Shown piece after piece: positions 1 through 8,975 of a stretch of 64,000 nucleotides of DNA. Made by a program: the position numbers and the translations under genes. The DNA is from Methylorubrum populi (GTDB lineage Bacteria; Pseudomonadota; Alphaproteobacteria; Rhizobiales; Beijerinckiaceae), in assembly GCA_036946625.1 (NCBI GenBank), contig JAQIIU010000003.1, positions 1,501,001-1,565,000 on the forward strand, written 5' to 3'. The notes below the pieces were generated by a model. It had not been told where the DNA came from and searched no databases. It saw only the letters and a list, made by a program, of their open reading frames with translations. How positions within the stretch are numbered: position 1 is the stretch's first letter; each line of letters opens with the position of its first letter.

Positions 1-1
1 C

Positions 2-340
2 GTCTTCGAGACGCTGCTTCAGCGCGAACGGCTCGGCTCCACCGGCATCGGCGACGGCGTGGCGATCCCTCACGGCAAGCTCGGCCAGCTCGACCGCTTG
101 TTCGGCCTCGTCGCCCGGCTGGAGAAGCCGGTGGATTTCGACGCCCTCGACGGACAGCCCGTGGATGTCGCCTTCCTGCTGCTCGCCCCCGAGGGCGCGG
201 GGGCCGATCACCTGAAGGCGCTGGCTCAGGTCGCGCGGCTCCTGCGCGAGCCCGGGATGCTGGAGCGCATCCGCAGCGCCCGCGACGCCACCGCCCTCTA
301 CGCCCTGCTGGCCAACGGCCCGGCGACGCAGGCGGCCTGA
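2..340 (+). CDS. ptsN: PtsN-type PTS EIIA domain protein (nitrogen PTS), 3' part
   Basis: The gene is cut by the left window edge; 112 codons of its 3' part are visible. The frame is open from base 2 and contains the sequence GVAIPHGK, where the histidine is the phosphorylated residue of EIIA-Ntr/fructose-type domains. The remaining EIIA fold follows to the stop. PtsN takes phosphate from NPr in the regulatory nitrogen PTS and controls potassium and carbon/nitrogen physiology in the cytoplasm rather than sugar uptake. The usual neighbours (rpoN, hpf) would lie left of the window and cannot be checked. Family assignment is fairly safe; the exact paralogue is inferred. Confidence 0.85.
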   Translation, partial: VFETLLQRERLGSTGIGDGVAIPHGKLGQLDRLFGLVARLEKPVDFDALDGQPVDVAFLLLAPEGAGADHLKALAQVARLLREPGMLERIRSARDATALYALLANGPATQAA

Positions 341-342
341 CC

Positions 343-672
343 GTGCGCGTCCCTGTCCATCGCGCCGCCCTCGTCGCGGCGGCCCTGCTCGCGCCCGGCA
401 GTCTGCGGGCGGAGAGCGAGGCGGCCTGCGCCCGCGATGTCCTCGTGGCCGGTTCGATGCAGCGTCAGGCGATCGAGCAGTTGGAGAGCGGCGGCGAGGA
501 CGATGCCAGCCGCTGCCGCGTCTGGCGCCGCCATGTCGAGACCATGCGCCGGATCGCCGGCGTCTACGGGCGCTGCCTGTCCGGTCCCGAACGCACCGAG
601 CGCCTGGGGCAGGTCCAGACCTCGGAGAAGGAATTCTCGGGTCTCCTGCGCACCCGCTGCCGCGGGCCGTGA
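343..672 (+). CDS. Small secreted protein of unknown function
   Basis: A 109-residue protein with a GTG start 2 nt after the ptsN stop, so it is probably cotranscribed with ptsN. The first ~22 residues (RAALVAAALLAPGSLRA) form a short hydrophobic signal peptide ending in an Ala-x-Ala-like site. The mature part is charged and helical, with several cysteines that could form disulfides in the periplasm. I recognise no domain. It could instead be a chance frame, but codon usage and the signal peptide favour a real gene. Confidence 0.6.
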   Translation: MRVPVHRAALVAAALLAPGSLRAESEAACARDVLVAGSMQRQAIEQLESGGEDDASRCRVWRRHVETMRRIAGVYGRCLSGPERTERLGQVQTSEKEFSGLLRTRCRGP

Positions 673-770
673 GGGCGAGCGCGGCTGTTCGCGGCCCGCA
701 AATCGTGCATGATCGTTGCCGCGTGCCCGTGAGACTCGACCGGGCCCCCGGCCACGGATAGCTGATCGCC

Positions 771-1784
771 TTGCCTCCCTTTCCGTTCACCGCCATCGTC
801 GCCCAGGAGGAGATGAAACGGGCGCTGCTGATCGCGGCGGTCGACCCGTCCGTCGGCGGCGTCCTCGTGTTCGGCGACCGGGGCACCGGCAAGTCGACCG
901 CGGTGCGGGCGCTCGCCGCGCTGCTGCCGAGGATCCGCGCGGTGGCCGGCTGCCCCTATTCCTGCTCGCCCGACAGCCCGGCCGCCGACTGCCCGCACTG
1001 TGCGCAGGGACGGGGCAGGAGCCACATGATCCCGGTGCCGGTGGTGGACCTGCCGCTCGGCGCCACCGAAGACCGGGTCGTCGGCGCCCTCGATCTGGAG
1101 CGGGCGCTGACCCGGGGCGAGAAGGCGTTCGAGCCCGGGCTTCTGGCGCGGGCCAACCGCGGCTTCCTCTACATCGACGAGGCGAACCTGCTGGAGGACC
1201 ATCTCGTCGACCTCCTGCTCGACGTGGCGGCCTCCGGCGTCAACACGGTGGAGCGCGAGGGTCTGTCGCTGCGCCACCCCGCCCGTTTCGTCCTCGTCGG
1301 CAGCGGCAATCCGGAGGAGGGGGAACTGCGCCCGCAGCTCCTCGATCGCTTCGGCCTCGCCTGCGAGGTGGCGACGCCGACCGACATCGCCACCCGGATC
1401 GAGGTGGTGCGGCGGCGCGATGCCTACGAGCGCGACGGCGAGGGGTTCTGCGCCGCTCGGGCGAAGGCGGAAAAGGCGCTCCAGAAGACGATTCTCGCCG
1501 CCCGCGAGCGTCTGGACGGCGTGGGCGTACCCGACGCGGTGCTGGAGAATGCCGCCCGGCTCTGCCTCGCGCTCGGCACCGACGGCCTGCGCGGCGAACT
1601 CACGCTGATGCGCACCGCCCGGGCGCTCGCCGCCCTCGACGGGGCCGAGACGGTCTCGACGGTGCATCTGCGGCAGGTCGCCCCGAGCGCGCTGCGCCAC
1701 CGCCTGCGCCGCAACCCCCTCGACGAATCGGGCTCCACGGCGCGCGTGGCGCGGGCCGTGGAGGAGGTTTTGGGGGCGGGCTGA
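771..1784 (+). CDS. bchI: Magnesium chelatase ATPase subunit I (BchI)
   Basis: A 337-residue AAA+ ATPase of the magnesium chelatase that inserts Mg2+ into protoporphyrin IX, the first committed step of bacteriochlorophyll synthesis. Walker A is GDRGTGKST at residues 35-43, and a Walker B region (FLYIDEANLL) and the arginine-rich sensor regions follow. Length matches BchI (about 335-350). The start is TTG at 771: an in-frame stop at 759 rules out a longer N-terminus, and the following residues match the family's beginning. The partner genes bchD and bchH are not adjacent. Its stop codon lies inside an 18-bp palindrome shared with convergent gpmA. Confidence 0.93.
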   Translation: MPPFPFTAIVAQEEMKRALLIAAVDPSVGGVLVFGDRGTGKSTAVRALAALLPRIRAVAGCPYSCSPDSPAADCPHCAQGRGRSHMIPVPVVDLPLGATEDRVVGALDLERALTRGEKAFEPGLLARANRGFLYIDEANLLEDHLVDLLLDVAASGVNTVEREGLSLRHPARFVLVGSGNPEEGELRPQLLDRFGLACEVATPTDIATRIEVVRRRDAYERDGEGFCAARAKAEKALQKTILAARERLDGVGVPDAVLENAARLCLALGTDGLRGELTLMRTARALAALDGAETVSTVHLRQVAPSALRHRLRRNPLDESGSTARVARAVEEVLGAG

Positions 1785-1798
1785 GGCCCGGGCCTCAG
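1781..1798. terminator. 18-bp perfect palindrome holding both stop codons of bchI and gpmA
   Basis: CTGAGGCCC followed by GGGCCTCAG is a perfect inverted repeat. The bchI stop (TGA, 1782-1784) lies in the left arm and the gpmA stop (TCA on the + strand, 1795-1797) in the right arm. It could fold in either transcript and act as a two-way transcription end, although there is no T-tract. Function is inferred from position only. Confidence 0.5.
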
Positions 1799-2433
1799 TT
1801 CTCCTGGTCGATGTCCTTGTCCAGGATCGTCTTCGACTCGACCGTGGTGTCGGCCTTGAGCCGGTAGACCAGCGGGATGCCGGTGGCGATCTCCAGGCTG
1901 GCGATGGTCTTGGTGGTCATGCCGTCGAGCACCATCACCAGGGCGCGCAGGGAATTGCCGTGGGCGGCCACCAGCACCCGCTCGCCCGCCATCACCCGCG
2001 GCAGGATCGTCTGGATGTAGTAGGGCAGCACCCGCGCCGCGGTGTCCTTCAGGCTTTCGCCGCCGGGCGGGGGGACGTCGTAGGAACGGCGCCACTCGTG
2101 GACCTGGGCGTCGCCCCAGCGCTCGCGGGCATCGTCCTTGTTGAGGCCGGAGAGGTCGCCGTAATCGCGCTCGTTCAGCGCCTCGTTGCGGATGGTCTCG
2201 AGCCCGCTCTGGCCCATCGCCTCGAGGATCAGCGTGCAGGTGTTCTGGGCCCGGCGCAGGTTCGAGGTGAAGGCGACGTCGAAGCGCGTGCCCTGGCCCT
2301 CGAGCCAGCGCCCGGCCTGCCGCGCCTCCTCGACGCCGAGGTCGGTCAGTTCCGGGTCGCGCCAGCCGGTGAACAGCTTCTTCAGGTTCCACTCGCTCTG
2401 GCCGTGCCGAGCGAGGACGAGCAGGCGCTCCAT
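1795..2433 (-). CDS. gpmA: 2,3-bisphosphoglycerate-dependent phosphoglycerate mutase
   Basis: A 212-residue cytoplasmic glycolytic enzyme interconverting 3- and 2-phosphoglycerate. The N-terminus shows [18 protein letters not shown], with the catalytic histidine in RHG and the substrate-binding residues of dPGM. A second histidine appears in the [11 protein letters not shown] motif near residue 160. I placed the start at the ATG at 2433, directly before the conserved beginning; a longer frame to 2565 adds 44 non-conserved residues. The length fits alphaproteobacterial GpmA. It is convergent with bchI, 10 bp apart, and lies downstream of dapB on the same strand. Confidence 0.95.
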   Translation of the reverse strand: MERLLVLARHGQSEWNLKKLFTGWRDPELTDLGVEEARQAGRWLEGQGTRFDVAFTSNLRRAQNTCTLILEAMGQSGLETIRNEALNERDYGDLSGLNKDDARERWGDAQVHEWRRSYDVPPPGGESLKDTAARVLPYYIQTILPRVMAGERVLVAAHGNSLRALVMVLDGMTTKTIASLEIATGIPLVYRLKADTTVESKTILDKDIDQEN

Positions 2434-2577
2434 GGGACGGGTCTCTCCGGAGAAGGGCAAGGCGAGGCCGCCGCGGCACGGAAGCCTCGCCATCATGGGG
2501 CGGGCCTCTACCAGAGGCGGCGGCGCCCCCCAAGCCCGAGCCTGACGTTCGGCCGGATTCGTCATTCGGACGAAGGC

Positions 2578-3381
2578 CTAATCCCGGAGGCCGAGCACGT
2601 CGTCCATGCCGTAGAGCCCCGGCGGCTTGTCGAAGGCCCATTGCGCCGCCCGCAGGGCGCCGCGGGCGAAGATCGCCCGATCCTCGGCATGGTGCGCGAG
2701 GGTGATGCGCTCGGACGGCCCGGCGAAGATCACGCTGTGGTCGCCGACCACCGAGCCGCCGCGCAGGGTCGCGAAGCCGATGTCGCCGGGCCGTCGCGCG
2801 CCGGTATGGCCGTCGCGGGTCGAGACGCGGGTCTCGGAGAGCGCCACGCGCCGGCCTTCCGCCGCCGCCTCGCCGAGCAGCAGCGCGGTGCCCGAGGGCG
2901 CGTCGACCTTCATGCGGTGGTGCATCTCCAGCACCTCGATGTCGAAGTCTTCGCCCAGCGTCGCGGCGACCTTGCGCACGAGGCCGGCGAGCAGGTTCAC
3001 GCCGAGCGACATGTTGCCCGAGCGCACGATGCGGGCGTGGTAGCTCGCCGCTTCCAGCCGCTTCAGGTCGTCATCGGAAAAACCCGTGGTGCCGACCACG
3101 TGGACGATGCGGGCCTGGGCCGCGAGTTCGGCGAAGGCGAGCGTCGCGGCGGGCGCGGTGAAGTCGAGCACGCCGTCGGCGGCCACGAACAGCGGCAGCG
3201 GGTCGTCCGAGACCGGCACGCCGCGTTCGCCGATCCCGGCCAGGAGCCCGGCGTCCTTGCCCAGGACGGGCGAGCCGGCGCGCTCGACGGCACCGTGCAG
3301 GGTGCAGCCCTCGGCCTCCGCGACCGCGCGGATCAGCATCCGCCCCATGCGCCCCTCGGCGCCGACAACGACGAGCTTCAT
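2578..3381 (-). CDS. dapB: 4-hydroxy-tetrahydrodipicolinate reductase
   Basis: A 267-residue enzyme of the diaminopimelate/lysine pathway that reduces hydroxy-tetrahydrodipicolinate with NAD(P)H. The dinucleotide-binding loop GAEGRMGR is at residues 8-15, and the C-terminal half has the signature [13 protein letters not shown] with the catalytic histidine and lysine. The start is the ATG at 3381; much longer open reading extends to 6216 but carries no conserved sequence. The gene is followed by gpmA on the same strand after 144 bp, an arrangement seen in other Rhizobiales. Confidence 0.96.
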   Translation of the reverse strand: MKLVVVGAEGRMGRMLIRAVAEAEGCTLHGAVERAGSPVLGKDAGLLAGIGERGVPVSDDPLPLFVAADGVLDFTAPAATLAFAELAAQARIVHVVGTTGFSDDDLKRLEAASYHARIVRSGNMSLGVNLLAGLVRKVAATLGEDFDIEVLEMHHRMKVDAPSGTALLLGEAAAEGRRVALSETRVSTRDGHTGARRPGDIGFATLRGGSVVGDHSVIFAGPSERITLAHHAEDRAIFARGALRAAQWAFDKPPGLYGMDDVLGLRD

Positions 3382-3551
3382 GATGGTCGACGATCCCACT
3401 CCGATATCCGATGATGCTTGTAGCCCAACGCGCCGTGGCTGTGGCCCCTCGTACGACATCCGATCGATCCCTTCGGGATGTCGGATTCGCTCAAGCGCCG
3501 TGCGGGCTTGCTGTACGGTTTCCGCTTGATCGCTTCGGGTTTGGCCACTCT

Positions 3552-3649
3552 CCGTCATCGCGAGCGGCCGCGAAGCGATCCAGGGCGCGACAGGTCCGGA
3601 AAGGTCGCGCCCTGGTTTGCCACGGCTTCGTCTCGCAAGGACGCAGGAC
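3552..3649. repeat. Short palindromic repeat, family A, copy 1
   Basis: An imperfect inverted repeat beginning CCGTCATCGCGAGCGGCC and GAAGCGATCCAG, with a central GGGCGCGAC/GTCGCGCCC pairing and a degenerate mirror arm. The same sequence plan recurs at 23901-23996. It lies in the ~296-bp gap between dapB and the MarC-type gene and is not part of any gene. It resembles REP-like intergenic elements that are scattered through alphaproteobacterial genomes. Confidence 0.75.
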
Positions 3650-3677
3650 AGGCCGAAGTCATCAACCGGATAGCGTA

Positions 3678-4367
3678 TCATACCCGCTGCGCGGCGATCA
3701 GCGGGCCGAGCACGTCCGAAACGCCGTTCACGGTGATCTGCGTGCCGACGCACAGAAGCAGGAAGGCCGAGAGGCGGCCGAGCACCCGCGCCCGCACCGG
3801 CCCGATCAATGTCACCACCCGGTCGGCGGAGCCGTAGGCGAGGCGGATCATGCCGGCGATGGCCACGGCCGCCAGCGAGGCGCCGAGGAAGAAGCCGACG
3901 AGGTTGCCCGGTTCGGAGGGGCGATTGGCGCCGAGCGCGATGGCGACGGCGATGGTGCCGGGCCCGGTGGTGAAGGGCAGGGTCAGGGGGAAGAAGGCGA
4001 TCTCGGCGAGATTCTCGCCGGCCTCCGGTTCGGCCTCGGCATGCTTGCGCGCCTCCCGCGTCTCGGGCGCATTGAGCAGAGTCCAGGCGAAGGCCGCCAC
4101 GAACAGGCCGCCGGCGATGCGCAGGGCGGCGAGCGACACGCCGAAGAAGTTGAGGATCGGCGCGCCCGCCCAGAGAGCGGCGAGCACCACCAGGGCGGCG
4201 TAGAAGCCGATCCGCCGCGACAGCTCCGCCCGCTCCGCTTGCGACCGCTCGGAGGTGATCTGCGCGAACATCAGGGCCGAGCCGATCGGGTTCACGATGG
4301 AGAACAGGCCGGACAGCGCGAGCAGGAAGCTCGTCAGCACGGTCTCGAATCCGATGGATGCCAGCAT
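3678..4367 (-). CDS. MarC/UPF0056 family inner-membrane protein
   Basis: A 229-residue integral membrane protein with about six hydrophobic segments. The family hallmarks are visible: [12 protein letters not shown] near residue 23, the [13 protein letters not shown] stretch, and [19 protein letters not shown] after a charged cytoplasmic loop of about 25 residues. MarC-family proteins are widespread but their transport role is not established; the link to multiple antibiotic resistance was withdrawn. It stands alone between two intergenic gaps, on the same strand as the neighbouring methyltransferase (39 bp). Confidence 0.88.
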   Translation of the reverse strand: MLASIGFETVLTSFLLALSGLFSIVNPIGSALMFAQITSERSQAERAELSRRIGFYAALVVLAALWAGAPILNFFGVSLAALRIAGGLFVAAFAWTLLNAPETREARKHAEAEPEAGENLAEIAFFPLTLPFTTGPGTIAVAIALGANRPSEPGNLVGFFLGASLAAVAIAGMIRLAYGSADRVVTLIGPVRARVLGRLSAFLLLCVGTQITVNGVSDVLGPLIAAQRV

Positions 4368-4406
4368 GCGGGCTCGGCTCGGCAGCGTCCGGGAAAGGGG
4401 CAGGCT

Positions 4407-5141
4407 CTAGCCCGGCTGCCCGGCCGGCACCAGTACCCGCGCCGGCACGCGGCTCTCCAGGCGCCGCACCTGCCGCACCGTGACCGGTCGGTAGAGCTGC
4501 TTGGTCGCATCGACCACGTGCAGGCCGGCGAACGGCATGGCGAGCCCGGTGCCGAACCGCTCCCAGGCGACGGCCGTGCGCAGCCAGAACCGGCTGCGGG
4601 TCGGCGGCATGTAGAGCGTCTCGGCCCAGCCTTCGGGCGAGAACAGCGTGTCGCGCATCAGCCGCGAGAGCTGCGAGCGGCTGTAGGGCTGGCCGTGGCC
4701 GAAGGGCGTCGCGTCGCGCCGCGCCCAGACGCCGGTGCGGTTGGGCACGACCAGGATCAGGCGCCCGCCCGGGGTCAGCACCCGCCAGACATCGGCCAGC
4801 AACTCGCTCGGGCTCTCGACGGCTTCCAGCGCGTGGACGAGGACGACGCGATCGACCGCGGCCTCCGGCAGGGGCAGCATGGTGAGATCGGCCAGTGCCG
4901 TCACCGAGCGTCCGCTGGAGGGCCAGTTCACCACCCCTTGCGTCGCCGGCATGAAGGCCAGCGTGCGCTCGGCGATGACGTGGACCGGCCCGAGATAGGG
5001 CGTGACGTAGCCGAGCCCGAGCACCCTCAAGCCCGAGACCGAGCCGAGGAAGCCGTGGATCGACCGGCCGACGACGCGGTGCGTGACGACGCCGAGCGGA
5101 CTGGCGTAGAAGGCGCGCAGGTCCGTGACGTCGAGGCGCAT
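4407..5141 (-). CDS. SAM-dependent methyltransferase (class I)
   Basis: A 244-residue Rossmann-type methyltransferase. A degenerate motif I ([15 protein letters not shown]) sits near residue 45, followed by [16 protein letters not shown] and the [14 protein letters not shown] motif typical of Methyltransf_11/25 domains. The start is the ATG at 5141, since the 50 codons upstream are unlike the family. It is transcribed away from the glyoxalase II gene (172-bp shared promoter region). The pair glyoxalase II/methyltransferase is a common alphaproteobacterial neighbourhood. The substrate is unknown. Confidence 0.85.
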   Translation of the reverse strand: MRLDVTDLRAFYASPLGVVTHRVVGRSIHGFLGSVSGLRVLGLGYVTPYLGPVHVIAERTLAFMPATQGVVNWPSSGRSVTALADLTMLPLPEAAVDRVVLVHALEAVESPSELLADVWRVLTPGGRLILVVPNRTGVWARRDATPFGHGQPYSRSQLSRLMRDTLFSPEGWAETLYMPPTRSRFWLRTAVAWERFGTGLAMPFAGLHVVDATKQLYRPVTVRQVRRLESRVPARVLVPAGQPG

Positions 5142-5313
5142 CGGATGGGGTGCCGGCACGGCCGGTTGTCCTCCGCAGGTCTGATGCCGCATCAATGGGG
5201 ATCGCGGGCGCGTCCGGCAAGCGCGGAGGAGGCTCCGTCGCCGGAACCGCTCCGGCGATGCACCGGTTCCCGCCGAGCTTCCCCGGGACAAGATATCGTC
5301 GAAAGGGTCTTCG

Positions 5314-6093
5314 ATGGCGAACGCTCACCCCGCGATCCGCACCTTCCCGTGCCGGAGCGACAATGTCGGCGTGCTGATCCGCGATCCCGAGAGCGATGCC
5401 TGCGCGGCCATCGACGTGCCGGAGGCCGGAGCCGTGCTCGCCGCCCTCGACGCGGAGGGCTGGAGGCTGACCGACATCCTCGTCACCCACCGCCACGGCG
5501 ACCACATCGAGGGCATCCCCGAAGTGGTGGAGCGCACGGGCGCCCGGGTGACGGCGCCGGCGAAGGCCCGCGCCGCGGTGCCGGGCGCGGCGCGCTACGT
5601 GGCCGAGGGCGATACGGTCGGCGTCGGCGGCCTCACCGCCGCGGTGTGGGAGACGCCGGGGCATTGCGCCGACCACGTGACCTATCATTTCGCGCAATCC
5701 GGCGTGGTGTTCGCCGGCGATACCCTGTTCACGCTCGGCTGCGGCCGGGTGATGGAGGCCGAGCCCGCCACCCTGTGGCGCTCGCTCACCCGCTTCCTCG
5801 ACCTCCCCGACGCGACCGCGGTCTACAGCGGCCACGACTACGTCCTCTCCAACGGCCGCTTCGCCCTCGCCGCCGATCCGGACAATGCCGACCTGAAGGA
5901 GCGGGTGGCCGAGGCCGAGGACCTGGCCGGACAGGGCCGCTTCCTGATCCCCTCGACCATCGGCGCGGAGCGGGCGACGAACCCGTTCCTGCGCGCCGGC
6001 GATCCGGTGCTGGCCCGCGCGGCCGGCCTCGAGCCCGGCGGCGACCCGGCGGCGGTGTTCACCGCCTTGAGAGCCTGGAAGAACAGGTTCTGA
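5314..6093 (+). CDS. gloB: Hydroxyacylglutathione hydrolase (glyoxalase II)
   Basis: A 259-residue metallo-beta-lactamase-fold enzyme that hydrolyses S-lactoylglutathione to lactate and glutathione, detoxifying methylglyoxal. The binuclear metal motif is THRHGDH at residues 58-64 (consensus THxHxDH). Further ligands appear in [16 protein letters not shown] and YSGHDY. The C-terminal helical domain ([10 protein letters not shown]) that binds glutathione is present, and the total length is normal. The start is the ATG at 5314. It is divergent from the methyltransferase gene. Confidence 0.94.
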   Translation: MANAHPAIRTFPCRSDNVGVLIRDPESDACAAIDVPEAGAVLAALDAEGWRLTDILVTHRHGDHIEGIPEVVERTGARVTAPAKARAAVPGAARYVAEGDTVGVGGLTAAVWETPGHCADHVTYHFAQSGVVFAGDTLFTLGCGRVMEAEPATLWRSLTRFLDLPDATAVYSGHDYVLSNGRFALAADPDNADLKERVAEAEDLAGQGRFLIPSTIGAERATNPFLRAGDPVLARAAGLEPGGDPAAVFTALRAWKNRF

Positions 6094-6240
6094 GGGCCGG
6101 AGGCGATCGCTCCGTTTCCGGAGCCGCCCGTGCTCCGGCGGACTTGCCTTCGGGCCGGTGGCATGTGATCGAAACCCACGGTTTTGCGCATTGCAACACG
6201 ACCCGCTCGTCCGCATGTCTTCGGCGAAAGGCCGGTTCCC

Positions 6241-6393
6241 TTGCCCACCCTGTTTCGCTTCCTCGCCACGATCGCGATCCTCGCGGGTCTCGTTTTCGCC
6301 GGCATGTTCGCCCTGGCCACCTTCGTCGCGCCGACGCCGCGGGAGATGAGCATCACGATCCCGCCCGCGAAGCTCCAGCCGGGCGGCCGATGA
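6241..6393 (+). CDS. Small single-pass membrane protein overlapping xerD
   Basis: A 50-residue protein: about 25 hydrophobic residues ([19 protein letters not shown]) and then a conserved-looking tail, [17 protein letters not shown]. From memory, related small proteins precede xerD in other Rhizobiales. I chose the TTG at 6241; a TTG at 6184 would add 19 polar residues. Its stop overlaps the xerD start (ATGA), so translation is probably coupled. Function is unknown; the tail would face the periplasm or cytoplasm depending on insertion. Confidence 0.7.
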   Translation: MPTLFRFLATIAILAGLVFAGMFALATFVAPTPREMSITIPPAKLQPGGR

Positions 6394-7367
6394 GCGGTGA
6401 CGGCTCCGCGGTCTCGCGCGGGGCGGAGGAGCCCGGGCGGCTCTTCCTCGACATGCTCGCCGCCGAGCGCGGCGCGGCGGCCAACACCCTGGCCGCCTAT
6501 CGGCGCGACCTCGACGACTATCTCGGCCACCTCGCGGGGGAGGGGGTCGATCCCGGGGAGGCGGAGGCCGAACACGTGCGCGCCTACATCGCTTCCCTGG
6601 AGCCGCGCGGGCTGAAGGCGTCCTCGGCCGCCCGGCGCCTCTCCTGCATCCGCGGCTTCCACCGTTTCCTCTACGCCGAAGGATTTTCGGAGTCCGATCC
6701 GACCGCGCCGGTCGCCGCGCCGCGCCGCGCCAAGGGCCTGCCGAAGATCCTCTCGGTGGCCGAGGTCGACCGCCTGCTCGCGACTGCGCGCGAGCGGGGC
6801 GAGGCGGCCGGCGCGAACCGCGCGGAGGCGCGCGCCGCCGCGCGGATGCTGTGCCTGCTCGAACTCCTCTACGCCACGGGCCTGCGCGTCTCCGAACTCG
6901 TCGCCCTGCCGCGCGCGGCCGCCGCCACGCGCGAGCGCTACCTCGTGGTCAAGGGCAAGGGCGGGCGCGAGCGTCTCGTGCCGCTCACCGACTTCGCCCG
7001 GGAGGCGATGCGCGCGCACGTGGCCCACCTGCCTCCCGACGGTCCCTGGCTGTTTCCCGCCGAGAGCGAGAGCGGCCATCTCACCCGGCAGGCCTTCGCC
7101 CGCGATCTCAAGGCCGCCGCCTCCGCCGCCGGCCTGCGCACCGACCGGGTGAGCCCGCACGTGCTGCGTCACGCCTTCGCCAGCCATCTTCTTCAGAACG
7201 GCGCGGATCTGCGCATCGTCCAGGAACTGCTCGGCCACGCCGACATCTCGACGACGCAGATCTACACCCACGTCCTCGACGAGCGCTTGAAGGGCATGGT
7301 GCGCGACCTGCACCCGCTCAACGACCGTGACGAAGGAGCTGAAAGGGATCCGTTTTCTTCCGATTGA
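6390..7367 (+). CDS. xerD: Site-specific tyrosine recombinase XerD
   Basis: A 325-residue integrase-fold recombinase that, with XerC at the dif site, resolves chromosome dimers at division under FtsK control. It has an N-terminal SAM-like core-binding domain (residues ~15-105) and a C-terminal catalytic domain. Catalytic residues are visible: Arg166 in ATGLRVSEL, a lysine in [10 protein letters not shown], His257/Arg260 in HVLRHAF, His283 in LLGHADIS and the nucleophile Tyr292. The start overlaps the previous gene's stop by ATGA. No mobile-element features surround it, so this is the housekeeping recombinase. Confidence 0.93.
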   Translation: MSGDGSAVSRGAEEPGRLFLDMLAAERGAAANTLAAYRRDLDDYLGHLAGEGVDPGEAEAEHVRAYIASLEPRGLKASSAARRLSCIRGFHRFLYAEGFSESDPTAPVAAPRRAKGLPKILSVAEVDRLLATARERGEAAGANRAEARAAARMLCLLELLYATGLRVSELVALPRAAAATRERYLVVKGKGGRERLVPLTDFAREAMRAHVAHLPPDGPWLFPAESESGHLTRQAFARDLKAAASAAGLRTDRVSPHVLRHAFASHLLQNGADLRIVQELLGHADISTTQIYTHVLDERLKGMVRDLHPLNDRDEGAERDPFSSD

Positions 7368-7477
7368 CGGAACGAACATTGCCTTTGGCATCGAAATCCT
7401 GTTCTGCCTGCCGACGCGACAGGACACGATGCAGAGGGTGCGGCGCAACGCCTCGGGCGCGCCGGTCCGGGGGAACG

Positions 7478-8719
7478 ATGCACCTCGATCTCACGACCCT
7501 CTTCATGATGACGGTCGCCGTCACCTTCACGGTGGGGGTGCTGTTCCTGCTGTCGTGGAGCCAGACCCGACGGGAGCGATCCCTGGCGATCTGGGGTGTC
7601 GCCCACCTCGTCGGCAGTGTCGCCTCGTCGATGCTGGCCCTGCGCGATCAGATCCCGGACAGCCTCTCCATCGGGCTGGCCAACGCGCTGATGATCGGTG
7701 TCTACGGGATGATCTGGAGCGGTGTGCGCGCCTTCGAGCGCCGCCCGCCACGGCTCGGCCTGGCGGTGGCCGGCGGCCTGGTCTGGCTCGCCGCCTGTCT
7801 CGTGCCTCCCTTTTTCGAATCGCTGGCAACGCGCGTCATCCTCGCCTCGACGCTGGCCGGCCTCTACTGCGCCTTCGGTGCGCGCACGATCTGGCGGGGG
7901 CGGGACGAACCGCTGGTCTCACGCTATCCGGCCCTCGTCCTGCTCGCGACCTATGCCGGCCTGTACTGGATCCGCATCCCGCTGGCGCTCGCGGCGCCGC
8001 TGCCGGCCTCCGTCTCGATGGCCTCGCCCTGGTTCGCCATCCTGTGCTTTGCCGGCACGCTGTTCTCGGTCGCGATCGCCTTCGTGTTCATGGCGCTGAC
8101 CAAGGAGCGGGCCGAGCGGGAGCAGCGTCAGGCCGCCGAGACCGACCCGCTCACCGGCATCGCCAACCGCCGGGCGCTCGTCGCCCGCGCCGAGGAGCAC
8201 CTCGCCGCCGCTCCGGCCGCCCTGCTCCTGTTCGACCTCGACCACTTCAAGGCGATCAATGACCGCTACGGTCACAGCGTCGGCGACGCGGTTCTCGCCG
8301 CCTTCTGCCATATCGCGGCGCCCCTGCTGCCGAACGGCGCGGTCTTCGGCCGGATGGGCGGCGAGGAGTTCGCCTGCCTGCTGCCGCGGTGCGACGAGCG
8401 GGCGGCGGCCGACGTGGCGGAAGGGATCCGGACGGCCGTGGCCGGGTTCGCGCATCCGGACCACCCGGACCTGGCGCTGCGCGTCAGCATCGGCGCGGCG
8501 GCCGAGAGCCAGATCGGCGGCAGCCTGGACTACCTCCTGCGGCAGGCCGACGAGGCGCTCTACCGGGCCAAGCATGCCGGGCGCGACCGGGTGGTGATCG
8601 GCGGGACCGCCGACTCGCAGCACGCGCTCGACAACGACGCGCCGTCGAAGCGGACGAGCCCGCGCCTTCCGCGGGAAGGCGCCACCGTGAGCCCCCTCCG
8701 CATCGATCCGTCGGCCTGA
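7478..8719 (+). CDS. Membrane-bound diguanylate cyclase (GGDEF domain)
   Basis: A 413-residue protein: five or six predicted membrane segments fill residues ~5-205, then a short linker and a GGDEF domain (~222-390). The signature reads GGEEF at residues 294-298, an active form, with the metal/substrate region FDLDHF before it. The usual inhibitory I-site (RxxD five residues before GGEEF) is absent, so product inhibition is probably lost. It should make cyclic-di-GMP from GTP at the inner membrane in response to an unknown signal. Start: ATG 7478 after the purine-rich GGGGGAACG; an upstream TTG at 7364 is less likely. Confidence 0.9.
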   Translation: MHLDLTTLFMMTVAVTFTVGVLFLLSWSQTRRERSLAIWGVAHLVGSVASSMLALRDQIPDSLSIGLANALMIGVYGMIWSGVRAFERRPPRLGLAVAGGLVWLAACLVPPFFESLATRVILASTLAGLYCAFGARTIWRGRDEPLVSRYPALVLLATYAGLYWIRIPLALAAPLPASVSMASPWFAILCFAGTLFSVAIAFVFMALTKERAEREQRQAAETDPLTGIANRRALVARAEEHLAAAPAALLLFDLDHFKAINDRYGHSVGDAVLAAFCHIAAPLLPNGAVFGRMGGEEFACLLPRCDERAAADVAEGIRTAVAGFAHPDHPDLALRVSIGAAAESQIGGSLDYLLRQADEALYRAKHAGRDRVVIGGTADSQHALDNDAPSKRTSPRLPREGATVSPLRIDPSA

Positions 8720-8975
8720 TCCGCGGCGACGTAGCAGGGCCCATCGCGCGACGCTGCGTGAACGGCTTCGCGGCGCGACCCGCGGCCTCTGTCTTCACGG
8801 TCGAGACCGGCTGCTGGCGCGGCCCGCCGGGCGGTGACGAGGCCCGGCGCCGATGAGCCGAACGACGTTCCTTCGGCGAGTCTTGCCCTCTTCATCGCCG
8901 ATCCCGAATCCGCGATGTCCTCCGAGAGGGGCGGCGCCGGTTGAGGCCCGCCGCGTCGTGGCGACACGAAAGAAA

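Noticed and set aside
3411..7367. Very long open frame of over 1300 codons on the plus strand
   Set aside because: Only its last 326 codons (xerD) are protein-like; the rest is an antisense shadow of dapB, the MarC-type gene and the methyltransferase, caused by high GC.
6390..7367. xerD as part of a mobile element
   Set aside because: No attachment-site repeats, transposition genes or composition shift around it; context and overlap point to the housekeeping copy.
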